Source: Prolixibacteraceae bacterium (lineage in GTDB: Bacteria > Bacteroidota > Bacteroidia > Bacteroidales > Prolixibacteraceae). From it: DNA of 18,554 nt. Positions 6,375 through 15,217 of the stretch are shown piece by piece; positions within the stretch are counted from its first letter, which is position 1, and every line of letters begins with the position of its first letter. The DNA is taken from contig JALOCD010000089.1 in the NCBI GenBank assembly GCA_023228025.1, positions 1 to 18,554 of the forward strand, in the 5' to 3' direction. Position numbers and translations under genes: made by a program. The notes beneath the pieces were generated by a model. It made no database searches. It had not been told where the DNA came from and saw only the letters and a program-made list of their open reading frames with translations.

Positions 6375-8867
6375 ATGCGAAATTATATTTTATCTATACT
6401 GATTTTCCTGACTCTTTTTGAAGCGAATGGTCAAATGCCGGCCCCTTACACTCCAATTCCAGTAAAAGCACCTGTTAGCCCTTCCAACCCAGCGATTAAA
6501 AATTTGGTTGTAAGGGGAAAAGTTATAGAAGCTGAATCCTCCACACCTATGGGATATGCAAATGTAGCCATCTTTGTGGCCGCCGACTCGACAGTGGCAG
6601 GAGGCATTATGACGGCCGACAATGGCTCCTTTGAGATTAAGAACCTTTTGCCGGGCAAATATTACCTGAGCGTAAATTTTATCGGTTACGCAAAGAAAAT
6701 TATTCCACTGCAAATTGCATCAACCAAGCCAATTACTGACGTGGGAACGATAAGACTTCAAACCACCGATCACAAAATAGACGAGGTAGAAGTTGTTGCC
6801 GAGAAGCAACGCGTCGAATTTAAAATTGACAGAAGGGTGGTCAATGTGAGCCAGAATATTGTTTCGACCGGAGGGACTGCAGTCGAGGTACTGGAGAATA
6901 CCCCTTCTGTTCAAACCGATTTTGAAGGTAATGTAACCTTGCGCGGAAGCTCCAACTTTACGGTATTGATTGATGGCAGACCCAGCGTCGTAAAGGGCAG
7001 CGATGCATTGAGGCAGCTGCCGGCAGCAGGCATAGACAAGATAGAGATCATCACCAACCCATCCGCAAAATATGATCCTGATGGGGACTCTGGCATCATC
7101 AATGTGGTGATGAAAAGAAATCAAAAAGATTCTTTCAGTGGCCTCATCAACTTTACGGCCGGGTTGAGAGACAAATATCGTGGCGATGCCAACTTTACCT
7201 TCCGTTCGAAAAAATGGGATTTTATGCTAGGTGCAGACTTCTCCGACATGACCAATCTAGGGACCAGGGATATGAAGCAAAAGATCACCAGTGGAGATAC
7301 CATTACCACCAGGCATACATTGGCAGATGGAACAAATTACCACAAAGGACATAATATCAAAGGTGGCATCGACTATATTTTAAGCCCGTCGACGACCATT
7401 GGAATCATTGGTACGGTGGGTTCCATGAGCCATGGGGACGCCAATTTGGGCCATCAGATTACTACCTACAACCTGGGTATACCCTCCACCTATCTTTTTC
7501 AGGACAACAGTTCAACAAGGGGCGGTAAATATTGGAGCGGTAACGTAAATTTCATGCACAAATTCACGAAAAAGGGAGAAGAGCTACAGGGGTTGTTCTA
7601 TTTCTCCGGCGAAAACGGTGATGACATCACCAACCAGATTAATTACAATACGGATGCCGATTCAAATCCTATCGACCAGAAACCCTATAAATACAGGTCG
7701 AACGAAAGTCCAGTCGAGCATGAATACAGGGCCAAGCTGGATTATGTTTTACCCATCAACGAAAAAGACAAACTTGAAGCTGGCTACCAGGGACGAATGC
7801 AGAAAAGTAAAGAGAATTTTATTTTTGAGGAGTATGATTACCCCTCCGCCAATTGGATAAACAATCCAAAGTACAGTAGTCTCGTCGACTTTGCCCAGGA
7901 CATCCATGCGCTGTACTCGACTTTTTCACATGCCAACAACAGTTTCTCCTATCAGCTTGGATTGAGAACAGAGTATACCAATAGAACCCTGAACAGCCAA
8001 AGGGGCAATAAAACATACAAGTTAAATCGTTTCGACTTCTTTCCATCCATTCATCTGTCGCAGAAATTCGCCAAAGAGTTCGAATTGCAGGGAAGTTACT
8101 CCAGAAGGTTAAACAGGCCTGAAGGATTTATGCTGGAGCCTTTCCCATCATTCATGGATCCATTCAATATACGGATTGGCAATCCGGATTTAACCCCTGA
8201 GTATGCCGGTTCCTACGAACTAACCTTGCTCAAGCACATCAAGAGTTCATTCATCTCGCTTGAAGGCTATTTCCGTGAAACCAAAGATCTTATGACCAGG
8301 ATTCAGACGCTTGGCGCTGACAATATCATGTACCATACCATGGCAAACATGAACAACGATTATTCATTGGGAAGTGAGTTGATGATCAATTATGAAATTA
8401 AACCCGGAATGCGCCTGGTGGCTAGCGGAACACTTTACAATTACTGGTTGAGGGGCGAAATCAATGGTCTAAAGGTGGATCAGCATAGTACCAACTTTGA
8501 CGGGAAACTGAATTTCGATGCAAAGCTGACCACTACGACCCGTTTGCAAGTAATGGGGATCTACCGTGGCCCCACCGTTTCAGCCCAGGGAAGCAGGAAT
8601 GGGATGTATTTTGCCAATGCATCAGTGAAACAGGATTTGCTGAAGAATCGCCTGACTGCAACATTGCAGGTACAGGATATTTTCGGAACCATGAAATTCA
8701 GTGGTTCTTCGTACGGCCCTAATTTCGAGAATCAGTTCAAATTCAAACGGGAATCACAGATTGTACAACTCACTCTGAGTTACAAAATAAACAATTTCAG
8801 TTCAAAACCAGGTAAAGAAGGGCCCGATTCCTCAGGCAATGAGGGTGGGGGAATGGGCGAGTTTTAG
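6375..8867 (+). CDS. TonB-dependent receptor-like outer-membrane beta-barrel protein (OMP_b-brl_3 type)
   Basis: The 830-residue product starts with a signal peptide (MRNYILSILIFLTLFEANGQ). Residues about 44-130 form a carboxypeptidase-regulatory-like beta-sandwich (VVRGKVIEAESSTPMGYANV, DNGSFEIKNLLPGKYYLSV). Residues about 145-248 form a TonB-receptor plug (VEVLENTPSVQ, VTLRGSSNFTVLIDGRPS, IDKIEIITNPSAKYDPDGDSG). The rest alternates beta-strands with polar loops, including SYSRRLNRPEGFMLEPFPSF and RIGNPDLTPEYAGSYEL, typical of the OMP_b-brl_3 barrel family. The last strand (IVQLTLSYKINNF) is followed by a Gly/Glu-rich tail ending GMGEF. Members of this branch lack a clear TonB box and an SusD partner, and neither is seen here, so the transported substrate is unknown. 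It appears to be a single-gene transcript with a strong terminator after it. Confidence 0.85.
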   Translation: MRNYILSILIFLTLFEANGQMPAPYTPIPVKAPVSPSNPAIKNLVVRGKVIEAESSTPMGYANVAIFVAADSTVAGGIMTADNGSFEIKNLLPGKYYLSVNFIGYAKKIIPLQIASTKPITDVGTIRLQTTDHKIDEVEVVAEKQRVEFKIDRRVVNVSQNIVSTGGTAVEVLENTPSVQTDFEGNVTLRGSSNFTVLIDGRPSVVKGSDALRQLPAAGIDKIEIITNPSAKYDPDGDSGIINVVMKRNQKDSFSGLINFTAGLRDKYRGDANFTFRSKKWDFMLGADFSDMTNLGTRDMKQKITSGDTITTRHTLADGTNYHKGHNIKGGIDYILSPSTTIGIIGTVGSMSHGDANLGHQITTYNLGIPSTYLFQDNSSTRGGKYWSGNVNFMHKFTKKGEELQGLFYFSGENGDDITNQINYNTDADSNPIDQKPYKYRSNESPVEHEYRAKLDYVLPINEKDKLEAGYQGRMQKSKENFIFEEYDYPSANWINNPKYSSLVDFAQDIHALYSTFSHANNSFSYQLGLRTEYTNRTLNSQRGNKTYKLNRFDFFPSIHLSQKFAKEFELQGSYSRRLNRPEGFMLEPFPSFMDPFNIRIGNPDLTPEYAGSYELTLLKHIKSSFISLEGYFRETKDLMTRIQTLGADNIMYHTMANMNNDYSLGSELMINYEIKPGMRLVASGTLYNYWLRGEINGLKVDQHSTNFDGKLNFDAKLTTTTRLQVMGIYRGPTVSAQGSRNGMYFANASVKQDLLKNRLTATLQVQDIFGTMKFSGSSYGPNFENQFKFKRESQIVQLTLSYKINNFSSKPGKEGPDSSGNEGGGMGEF

Positions 8868-8893
8868 TAATTGTTTCGTGTTTCATTAGATTC

Positions 8894-8927
8894 GGGGGCC
8901 ATTCCAGTGTGGGATGGCCCTCTTTTT
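8894..8927 (+). terminator. Intrinsic terminator after the outer-membrane barrel gene
   Basis: The stem is GGGCCATTCC (8896-8905) pairing with GGGATGGCCC (8911-8920) around a 5-nt loop, with one G-U wobble, extendable by two pairs at the base. The 3' side runs into CTCTTTTTATT. It lies 27 nt past the stop codon, and also argues against starting the next gene at 8871. Confidence 0.85.
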
Positions 8928-9014
8928 ATTGTGAATTTAGGGCATGGTGTGAAGCTTTTATTATTTATATTTACGGCTACGTTCAAATTTATTAAACTCA
9001 ATAATTTTATTCTG

Positions 9015-10514
9015 ATGAAGGAGACAAACAAAGTTTCGAGAAGGGGCTTTTTAGGAACCGGGGCTGCCGCTGCTGCTGCTATTACCGTCCTCCCCTCCAA
9101 CACGATTGCAGGTTTGGGACACCAGGCACCCAGCGACAAGTTAAATATTGCTGCGGTGGGTATTGGCGGAATGGGACACGGGAATTTAAAGAACCTGAAG
9201 TCTGAAAATATCGTTGGTTTATGTGATGTTGACTGGGCATATGCAAACAATTGTTTCAAGGATTTTCCCAATGCAAAAAAATACAAGGACTGGAGAGTCA
9301 TGTATGACCAACTCGGTAAATCAATCGATGGTGTTTTGGTTGCTACCGCCGACCATACGCATGCGATTATTGCATCTCATGCCATCACAATGGGTAAACA
9401 CGTATACGTTCAAAAACCGCTTACCCACACCGTTTATGAATCACGTTTATTAACCAAACTCGCTGACAAACATCAGGTTGCCACACAAATGGGAAATCAG
9501 GGCTCTTCGGGTGAAGGGGTTAACCTAACCTGCGAATGGCTTGCTAATGGTGAAATCGGGGAAGTAACCAAGGTCGAGGCATTCACGGACAGGCCAATCT
9601 GGCCTCAGGGTTTGAATACACCCAAACAGGGACAGTGGGTTCCAGAAACATTGGATTGGGACCTTTTTACCGGACCAGCCAAAATGCGTCCATACAACGA
9701 AATTTACCACCCATGGAACTGGCGTGGTTGGTGGGCCTATGGAACCGGCGCCCTGGGAGATATGGCTTGTCACATTCTGCATCCCGTATTTATGGGCCTT
9801 CAACTTGGTTATCCTATCAAAGCCCAAGGAAACTCAACACTGTTGTTACAGGATTGCGCTCCTACTGCACAGAGTGTTAAACTCACTTTCCCCGCAAGAA
9901 CTACACCCAAACATGCGAAACTCAAACTTCCACAGGTTGAAGTCTATTGGTTTGACGGTGGTATCAAACCGATGCTTCCCGAACATTGGCCAGTAGGAAA
10001 AGAACCTAACGATGCAGGCGGTTGCGTATTTTTTCATGGTACCAAAGGTATTTTGGTTTGCGGTTGTTACGGCGTTCGCCCATGGATTTTGCGGCCTGAT
10101 GGTAAAGTCGACAAACCTGAGAATGCACCAAAATTCCGTCGCCGTGTAGAGCCACTATCCCACGAAATGGATTGGGTTCGTGCTGCCAAGGAATCGCCCG
10201 CAGCTAGGGTAAAAACAGCCTCTGATTTCAGTATGGCCGGGCCGTTCAACGAAATGGTGGTTATGGGCGTTTTGGCTGTCCGACTTCAGACACTCAACAA
10301 AGAGTTGGAATGGGATGGCCCTAACATGAAATTTACCAACATCACAGCCGATGATAAAATTAAGATTGTGGTTGAAGATAAATTCAGTATCCACGACGGT
10401 CACCCGACATTCAACAAGACCTATACTGATCCGGTTCCCGCCGCCGAATTTGCAGCAGAACTGATCAAGCATACTTACCGTGCACCATGGTCTTTACCTG
10501 ACATGCCGGCATAA
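9015..10514 (+). CDS. Tat-exported Gfo/Idh/MocA-family oxidoreductase
   Basis: The product has 499 residues from ATG 9015. I chose this start because it sits right before a twin-arginine signal (VSRRGFLGTG, residues 7-16) with an Ala-rich core; the in-frame extension upstream to 8871 overlaps a terminator. Export by Tat means folding, with bound NAD(P), in the cytoplasm. The Rossmann fold begins at NIAAVGIGGMGHG (44-56). The family's EKP motif appears as VQKPLTHTV (132-140), with Lys134 kept and Glu replaced by Gln, a form common in Bacteroidota and Planctomycetes paralogues. The C-terminal domain includes DRPIWPQG and HPWNWRGWWAYGTGALGDMACH, whose last His is typically near the active site. 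The reaction is probably oxidation, epimerisation or NAD-dependent cleavage of a sugar derivative; the substrate is unknown. No neighbour informs its role. Confidence 0.85.
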   Translation: MKETNKVSRRGFLGTGAAAAAAITVLPSNTIAGLGHQAPSDKLNIAAVGIGGMGHGNLKNLKSENIVGLCDVDWAYANNCFKDFPNAKKYKDWRVMYDQLGKSIDGVLVATADHTHAIIASHAITMGKHVYVQKPLTHTVYESRLLTKLADKHQVATQMGNQGSSGEGVNLTCEWLANGEIGEVTKVEAFTDRPIWPQGLNTPKQGQWVPETLDWDLFTGPAKMRPYNEIYHPWNWRGWWAYGTGALGDMACHILHPVFMGLQLGYPIKAQGNSTLLLQDCAPTAQSVKLTFPARTTPKHAKLKLPQVEVYWFDGGIKPMLPEHWPVGKEPNDAGGCVFFHGTKGILVCGCYGVRPWILRPDGKVDKPENAPKFRRRVEPLSHEMDWVRAAKESPAARVKTASDFSMAGPFNEMVVMGVLAVRLQTLNKELEWDGPNMKFTNITADDKIKIVVEDKFSIHDGHPTFNKTYTDPVPAAEFAAELIKHTYRAPWSLPDMPA

Positions 10515-10527
10515 AAAGCCATTATAA

Positions 10528-10560
10528 AAAAACCCGTTGCCATCTTTGCAACGGGTTTTT
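10528..10560 (+). terminator. Intrinsic terminator after the Gfo/Idh/MocA gene
   Basis: A perfect 13-bp stem, AAAAACCCGTTGC (10528-10540) with GCAACGGGTTTTT (10548-10560), closes a 7-nt loop. The run of T on one arm and A on the other makes it potentially functional on both strands. It starts 14 nt after the stop codon. Confidence 0.93.
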
Positions 10561-10694
10561 GCATTTAGACCGGTAATCCCATCAATTTTAGTTAACAAAA
10601 TCTAAACAATCCTTAATCTATTTAATACTGCCTATCTTTAGACCTGATTATACACAAAAATACGCTACTTTCCCCGATCTTTGCGCAGATATAT

Positions 10695-10702
10695 TACTTT
10701 TG
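10695..10702 (+). promoter_or_regulatory. Likely promoter -7 box for the nadB operon
   Basis: TACTTTTG matches the Bacteroidota -7 consensus TAnnTTTG exactly, 34 nt before the nadB ATG. I do not see a good TTG at the expected upstream distance, so the -33 element is weak. The gap from the terminator to nadB (10561-10736) is AT-rich and shows no other clear site; no NiaR/NrtR-like operator was recognised. Confidence 0.45.
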
Positions 10703-10736
10703 TCGCTCAACTTAGTCAGGGTATTCACTAATATTC

Positions 10737-12314
10737 ATGAAGCAATTTGATTTTGATTTTGTAGTGATAGGCAGCGGATTGGCAGGCCTTATGGCCGCTT
10801 TTCACGCTTCTGCACATGGAACGGTTGCCCTCATCTCCAAATCCGAGCTGGATGTGAGCAATTCATACCACGCTCAGGGTGGCATTGCAGCAGCCATTGG
10901 TACGGATGACAATCCAGTCAACCATTTTAACGACACACTTACGGCAGGACGCGGCCTGTGTGATCATGATGCTGTCACCATACTTGTCGAAGAGGGACTT
11001 GCCCAGGTTCGCAACATGATTGCCATGGGTTTGGAATTCGACAAGGAGCCAAGTGGTGAATTGCTTCTTGGACTGGAGGGAGGACATTCCCAACGTCGTA
11101 TCCTTCATGCCGATGGGGATGCAACAGGAAAAGTTATGACGGGCTTTATGCTTCAGAAAATCCGTACAATCAAACAGATAACTCCTTTTGAGTACACTAC
11201 TGCCGTAAAAATTTTCGCAGAAAACGGAATCTGTTCAGGCATTCAAACCATGGATTATACGACCGGGGAGAATGCCGTTTTTAACAGTAAAGTCACCATT
11301 CTGGCTACTGGTGGCTTATCCAGGATCTATTCCCGATCTACCAACCCACATACCGCTACTGGTGATGGATTTGCGCTTGCCTGGCAAGCCGGCGCACGAT
11401 TGGCCGACATGGAGTTTATTCAATTTCATCCTACTGCGCTCTCCATGGATGGTGAGGATGCCTATCTCATCAGTGAAGCAGTTCGCGGAGAAGGCGCCCA
11501 TTTGATTGACTGCCTGGGAGAACGGTTTATGCTTAAGCTCCATCCCATGGCCGAACTGGCCCCGCGAGATGTAGTCGCATCGGCTATTTTTAAGCGGATG
11601 CAGGAGACCGGATCAACAGTGTTCCTTTGTCTTAAACACCTGAAAGCTTCTTTTCTCAGAGAGCGTTTTCACTCCATCGACGCAAAATTGAAAAGTGTTG
11701 GCATCGACCTCACCAGCGATCTGATACCCATATCGCCCGCTGCTCACTACACCGTCGGCGGTGTAAGGACCGATGTGTGGGGACAGACCAATATCAGCGG
11801 ACTTTTTGCCTGCGGTGAAGTTGCATCAACAGGGGTAATGGGGGCCAACAGACTGGCCAGCAATTCGTTGTTAGAATGCCTCGTCTATGGCAAAAGAATT
11901 GTAGAAAAAGCGAAAGATCTGCCCATACCTACCGTGAAGGAGCATCCTGCCCAACAGATAGAACTCCGTCAGGAGACAGAATTAACCTATCTGATCATCA
12001 AAAATGAGTTGTCACAATTGATGAGCCTCAAAGTTGGCATAGTCCGTAACCGGAACGAGATGGCTGAAGCCCTGAAACGGATCAACGAAATTATTCTGCA
12101 CTATCCCGACAACCAAACAGATTACAACTGGAAGAAAATATATGAACTCGCCACTGTCTGTAAGCTTATCTGTATCTCTGCCCTGGAAAGGGAGGAGAGC
12201 CGTGGCGGTCATGTAAGATCAGACTTTCCGGATGAATCGAATCTTCTTGTACATCATATCATCCAGGAGAAGGGGAGAAAAATCAGTACAGAAAAGGTCA
12301 GAAACAATATATGA
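10737..12314 (+). CDS. nadB: L-aspartate oxidase
   Basis: This 525-residue flavoprotein oxidises L-aspartate to iminoaspartate, the first step of de novo NAD synthesis. The FAD-binding dinucleotide motif is at the start (VVIGSGLAGLMAA, 9-21). Other succinate dehydrogenase/aspartate oxidase family motifs follow: SYHAQGGIAAAIG (near 43-55), HADGDATGKVM (near 124), GGLSRIYSRSTNP, FIQFHPTAL (near 229-237), SEAVRGEGAHL, AAHYTVGGVRTD, and GANRLASNSLLECLVYG near the end of the FAD domain. A helical C-terminal domain follows. Length fits the family. It overlaps nadC by four bases (ATGA), indicating translational coupling. nadA, the intervening step, is not in the window. Confidence 0.95.
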   Translation: MKQFDFDFVVIGSGLAGLMAAFHASAHGTVALISKSELDVSNSYHAQGGIAAAIGTDDNPVNHFNDTLTAGRGLCDHDAVTILVEEGLAQVRNMIAMGLEFDKEPSGELLLGLEGGHSQRRILHADGDATGKVMTGFMLQKIRTIKQITPFEYTTAVKIFAENGICSGIQTMDYTTGENAVFNSKVTILATGGLSRIYSRSTNPHTATGDGFALAWQAGARLADMEFIQFHPTALSMDGEDAYLISEAVRGEGAHLIDCLGERFMLKLHPMAELAPRDVVASAIFKRMQETGSTVFLCLKHLKASFLRERFHSIDAKLKSVGIDLTSDLIPISPAAHYTVGGVRTDVWGQTNISGLFACGEVASTGVMGANRLASNSLLECLVYGKRIVEKAKDLPIPTVKEHPAQQIELRQETELTYLIIKNELSQLMSLKVGIVRNRNEMAEALKRINEIILHYPDNQTDYNWKKIYELATVCKLICISALEREESRGGHVRSDFPDESNLLVHHIIQEKGRKISTEKVRNNI

Positions 12315-13162
12315 TCATGTACCAATCAATATTTCCACACCTTGAATTAATTATAGCGCAGGCGCTCAACGAAGATGTTGGTACGGGTGACATCACCACC
12401 AATGCATTGATCCCTGATTCGATGGAACGATCGGCCACCATGGTTGCCAAAGCCAATGGAATCATTGCCGGAATGGAGGTCGCGGAGGCGGTTTTCAAAT
12501 ACCTGTCTCCACAAATCGTCTGGAAACCGTTTGTCAGGGACGGCGATGCCGTTGAAAAGGGAACCCTTCTCGTTGAAATGACCGGCTCATTCCGTGCTTT
12601 GCTTACAGGTGAACGCCTTGCCCTCAACTTTCTGCAAAGAATGAGCGGAATTGCCACTATGACGCACCTTTTTGTGGGGCAGGTGGCCGATTTTGGGGTT
12701 AAAATCCTGGATACAAGGAAGACCGTACCCGGATTGCGTTTGTTGGATAAATATGCCGTCAAGGCTGGAGGCGGTGAAAACCACAGGATCGGGCTTTACG
12801 ACATGGTGTTGATCAAAGACAACCACATCAAAGTTGCCGGAGGAATAAAAAATGCTGTAGAACAGATCAGGAAAGTGATCCCGGCAGGAATGAAAATAGA
12901 GGTCGAAACGACCACATTGGCGGAGGTGCAGCAGGCACTGGAGATGAACGCCGATATCATCATGCTCGACAACATGACGAACGAAACGATGCGAACCTGC
13001 GTAGAGACCATCAATCACCGTTCAAAAGTGGAAGCCTCCGGGAACATGAACCTGGAAAGAGTGAGGGAAGTCGCTGCAACCGGAGTGGATTACATCTCCA
13101 TCGGGGCGTTGACCCATTCTGTAACAGCATTGGATATCAGCATGAATATTAAAAACAATTGA
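12311..13162 (+). CDS. nadC: Nicotinate-nucleotide pyrophosphorylase (quinolinate phosphoribosyltransferase)
   Basis: The 283-residue enzyme condenses quinolinate with PRPP, releasing CO2, to give nicotinate mononucleotide. Signatures: EDVGTGDITT (21-30), LLTGERLALNFLQRMSGIAT (97-116), the active-site DTRKTVPGLR (134-143) and KYAVKAGGGENHRIGLYD (147-164), IKDNHI (168-173), IEVETTTLAE (196-205), IIMLDNM (216-222), and VEASGNMNLERV (240-251). The first ATG overlaps the nadB stop; a second ATG two codons on (12317) is also possible and changes the protein little. The stop overlaps the start of coaX. Confidence 0.96.
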   Translation: MIMYQSIFPHLELIIAQALNEDVGTGDITTNALIPDSMERSATMVAKANGIIAGMEVAEAVFKYLSPQIVWKPFVRDGDAVEKGTLLVEMTGSFRALLTGERLALNFLQRMSGIATMTHLFVGQVADFGVKILDTRKTVPGLRLLDKYAVKAGGGENHRIGLYDMVLIKDNHIKVAGGIKNAVEQIRKVIPAGMKIEVETTTLAEVQQALEMNADIIMLDNMTNETMRTCVETINHRSKVEASGNMNLERVREVAATGVDYISIGALTHSVTALDISMNIKNN

Positions 13163-13899
13163 TTTTGAATTTAGTCGTCGATATTGGAAACAGCAGGACC
13201 AAGTTGGCCACCTTTCTTAAAAAGGAGCTGGTTGATTTATGGACAGTCGACGAACTAAAAATTGGCCGGCTGGAGGAGATCAGAAAAATCTATCCTGATC
13301 TTGAGAGCGCCATCCTCTCCACAGTATCCTCGGTGGATCCTCAAATTATCAGTTACTTAAATTCTGCGTTTAGCCATTTCCTGGAGCTTAATTATTTGAC
13401 ACCTGTTCCAATCAATAATCTATACAAGACACCACAAACCCTGGGATTGGATCGACTGGCTGCCGCCATTGGCGCATGCGAATTGTTCCCCGGGAAAGAC
13501 TTGTTGGTGATCGATGCAGGTACTGCGATCACCTTCGATCTGATCGACAGCAATGGTACCTTTAGGGGAGGCAATATATCACCGGGACTGCGGAGCAGGT
13601 TTCGTGCATTGCATGAATTTACCAGGAATTTACCCCTGATCGAAGAAACGGGGGAGTATACGGCAATTGGCCGTACAACCGAAGAGGCCATCCATGCAGG
13701 GGTCATCAATGGCATGGTTTTCGAGATAGATGGGACGATAAATCTATTTAGCGAAAACAGGCCTGGCTTACAACCACTCCTGACTGGCGGGGATGCGCAT
13801 TTCTTTGAAAGAAGATTAAAAAATGCCATATTTGTAAAGTTTGAAATAACACTCATAGGTTTAAACCGAATTCTAGAATATAATGTTGAAAATCAATAA
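13159..13899 (+). CDS. coaX: Type III pantothenate kinase
   Basis: The 246-residue enzyme phosphorylates pantothenate, the first step of CoA synthesis. ASKHA-fold motifs are present: VVDIGNSRTKLA (6-17, phosphate 1 loop), GLDRLAAAIGA (96-106), VIDAGTAITFD (117-127), GGNISPGL (137-144), and LTGGDA (208-213). There is no ATG near the start. TTG at 13159 overlaps the nadC stop (TTGA); TTG at 13165 would give MNLVVDIGN, which looks more like typical family N-termini. Either is possible and both imply a rare start codon and coupling to nadC. It overlaps the next gene by 17 nt. Confidence 0.93.
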   Translation: MILNLVVDIGNSRTKLATFLKKELVDLWTVDELKIGRLEEIRKIYPDLESAILSTVSSVDPQIISYLNSAFSHFLELNYLTPVPINNLYKTPQTLGLDRLAAAIGACELFPGKDLLVIDAGTAITFDLIDSNGTFRGGNISPGLRSRFRALHEFTRNLPLIEETGEYTAIGRTTEEAIHAGVINGMVFEIDGTINLFSENRPGLQPLLTGGDAHFFERRLKNAIFVKFEITLIGLNRILEYNVENQ

Positions 13900-15175
13900 A
13901 TTGAAATTTTTTGCAATCATCTGCATTTTGATTGTTCCGGTCGTAATGTTCGGACAAAACAGCAGTAGTACGAGTTCTCCTTACTCCAGGTTTGGATTCG
14001 GGACCATGAGCGGCAGTAGTTTTGGTAAAGGTGACGGAATGGGTGGGATCGGTATTGGAACACGAAACAGTTTCCAGATCAATTCAGCCAACCCAGCCTC
14101 TTACACTTCGATTGATTCGCTGACCTTCCTTGTACAGTTTGGATTAGATTCAAGATTTACCTATTCCCAATCCGCCACCACCAACAATACAAGGAACAAT
14201 GTTAATTTTAACCACCTCACGTTTGCCATGCCATTTACCAAATTGTGGGCAGGATCATTTGGAATAACACCTTATGCATCGAAGGGATACAACATAATTT
14301 CATCAGAAGGCACTGCCGATTTGATGGTAAATTCCACCTTTTCAGGCGCTGGCACCCTGACAAAATTTTACTTCGGAAACGCCATTAAATTGGGGAAACA
14401 CCTCTCTTTGGGCATGAATACATGGTTTTTGTTCGGAAAAATTACTGACAACACTTACATCTACTCCCCGAACGACTCATATGCATACGACTACCTGAAA
14501 GACAATAGTTTGAGTGCGCATGGATTTGGCATTTCAAGTGGATTGCAATATCAAGTTGTTACGAAAAACAACAATAGTTTCACCTTTGGCGCTACTTTTG
14601 ATCCCAAAATTAACATTAGCTCAAACTATATCATTCAAGAGGAGCGCGCCCTTTTCAGGGGATCTTCCTCCATCGCTGAAATTGTGGATACGATACAACA
14701 TGTTGAGTCGAGCAACAAAGGGCTACAACTTCCAATGTCCTATGGTGTAGGTTTCTCCTACTCCATTAAATCAAAAATTACCTTTGGAGCTGATGCGCTG
14801 TATCAGAAATGGAAAGGTTGCGATTTTTTGGGGAAGCCGGCTACCTATCTTACCAATAGCAGTAAATATTCGGCCGGTTTTGAATATATCCCCAACGAAT
14901 ACTCCATCCGCAGTTACTGGGATAGAGTTCAATATCGCCTGGGAGCATTCATTGAAAATTCCTATCTGACCCTCAATGGGTCGCAGATTAAGGGAGTGGC
15001 TGCAACCTTTGGAATTGGCTTGCCGATGGGCCGTTCCAGATCAAGTTTGAATATTTCAGGCGAAATAGGGAAATTGGGTACTACAGAAAACAATTTGATC
15101 AAGGAGACATACGGTAAAATAACGGTACACTTTATGCTTCACGACCGATGGTTCTTCAAAGCAAAATTTGATTAG
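13883..15175 (+). CDS. Conserved Bacteroidota outer-membrane protein, function unknown
   Basis: The 430-residue product has a clear signal peptide (KLKFFAIICILIVPVVMFGQ) followed by a Ser/Gly-rich segment (SSPYSRFGFGTMSG, KGDGMGGIGIG) and then alternating amphipathic strands with aromatic girdles, ending in WFFKAKFD, as expected of an outer-membrane beta-barrel. It recalls FadL/porin-like barrels of Bacteroidota that sit next to coaX and lptC, but I cannot name the family with certainty. The start at 13883 overlaps coaX by 17 nt, so the gene is part of the same operon. Its neighbours make a role in envelope biogenesis or lipid handling plausible but unproven. Confidence 0.75.
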   Translation: MLKINKLKFFAIICILIVPVVMFGQNSSSTSSPYSRFGFGTMSGSSFGKGDGMGGIGIGTRNSFQINSANPASYTSIDSLTFLVQFGLDSRFTYSQSATTNNTRNNVNFNHLTFAMPFTKLWAGSFGITPYASKGYNIISSEGTADLMVNSTFSGAGTLTKFYFGNAIKLGKHLSLGMNTWFLFGKITDNTYIYSPNDSYAYDYLKDNSLSAHGFGISSGLQYQVVTKNNNSFTFGATFDPKINISSNYIIQEERALFRGSSSIAEIVDTIQHVESSNKGLQLPMSYGVGFSYSIKSKITFGADALYQKWKGCDFLGKPATYLTNSSKYSAGFEYIPNEYSIRSYWDRVQYRLGAFIENSYLTLNGSQIKGVAATFGIGLPMGRSRSSLNISGEIGKLGTTENNLIKETYGKITVHFMLHDRWFFKAKFD

Positions 15176-15217
15176 TTAATTCAACACAGATTTAACCGGA
15201 CAATGGCGATTTAAAAA

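Noticed and set aside
8966..8973. TATATTTA as a -7 promoter box for the Gfo/Idh/MocA gene
   Set aside because: One mismatch at the conserved G and no TTG at a suitable distance upstream (the nearest gives a 34-nt spacer); too weak to list.
8871..9014. Upstream in-frame extension of the Gfo/Idh/MocA gene from TTG 8871
   Set aside because: It overlaps a strong intrinsic terminator and would bury the twin-arginine signal; ATG 9015 directly precedes that signal.
12298..13018. Overlapping minus-strand frames of 143 and 154 codons opposite nadC
   Set aside because: They are shadows of a clearly coding nadC frame and show no domain-like pattern.
13392..13856. Minus-strand frame of 154 codons opposite coaX
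   Set aside because: coaX carries all expected motifs in this stretch, so the antisense frame is a by-product of codon use.
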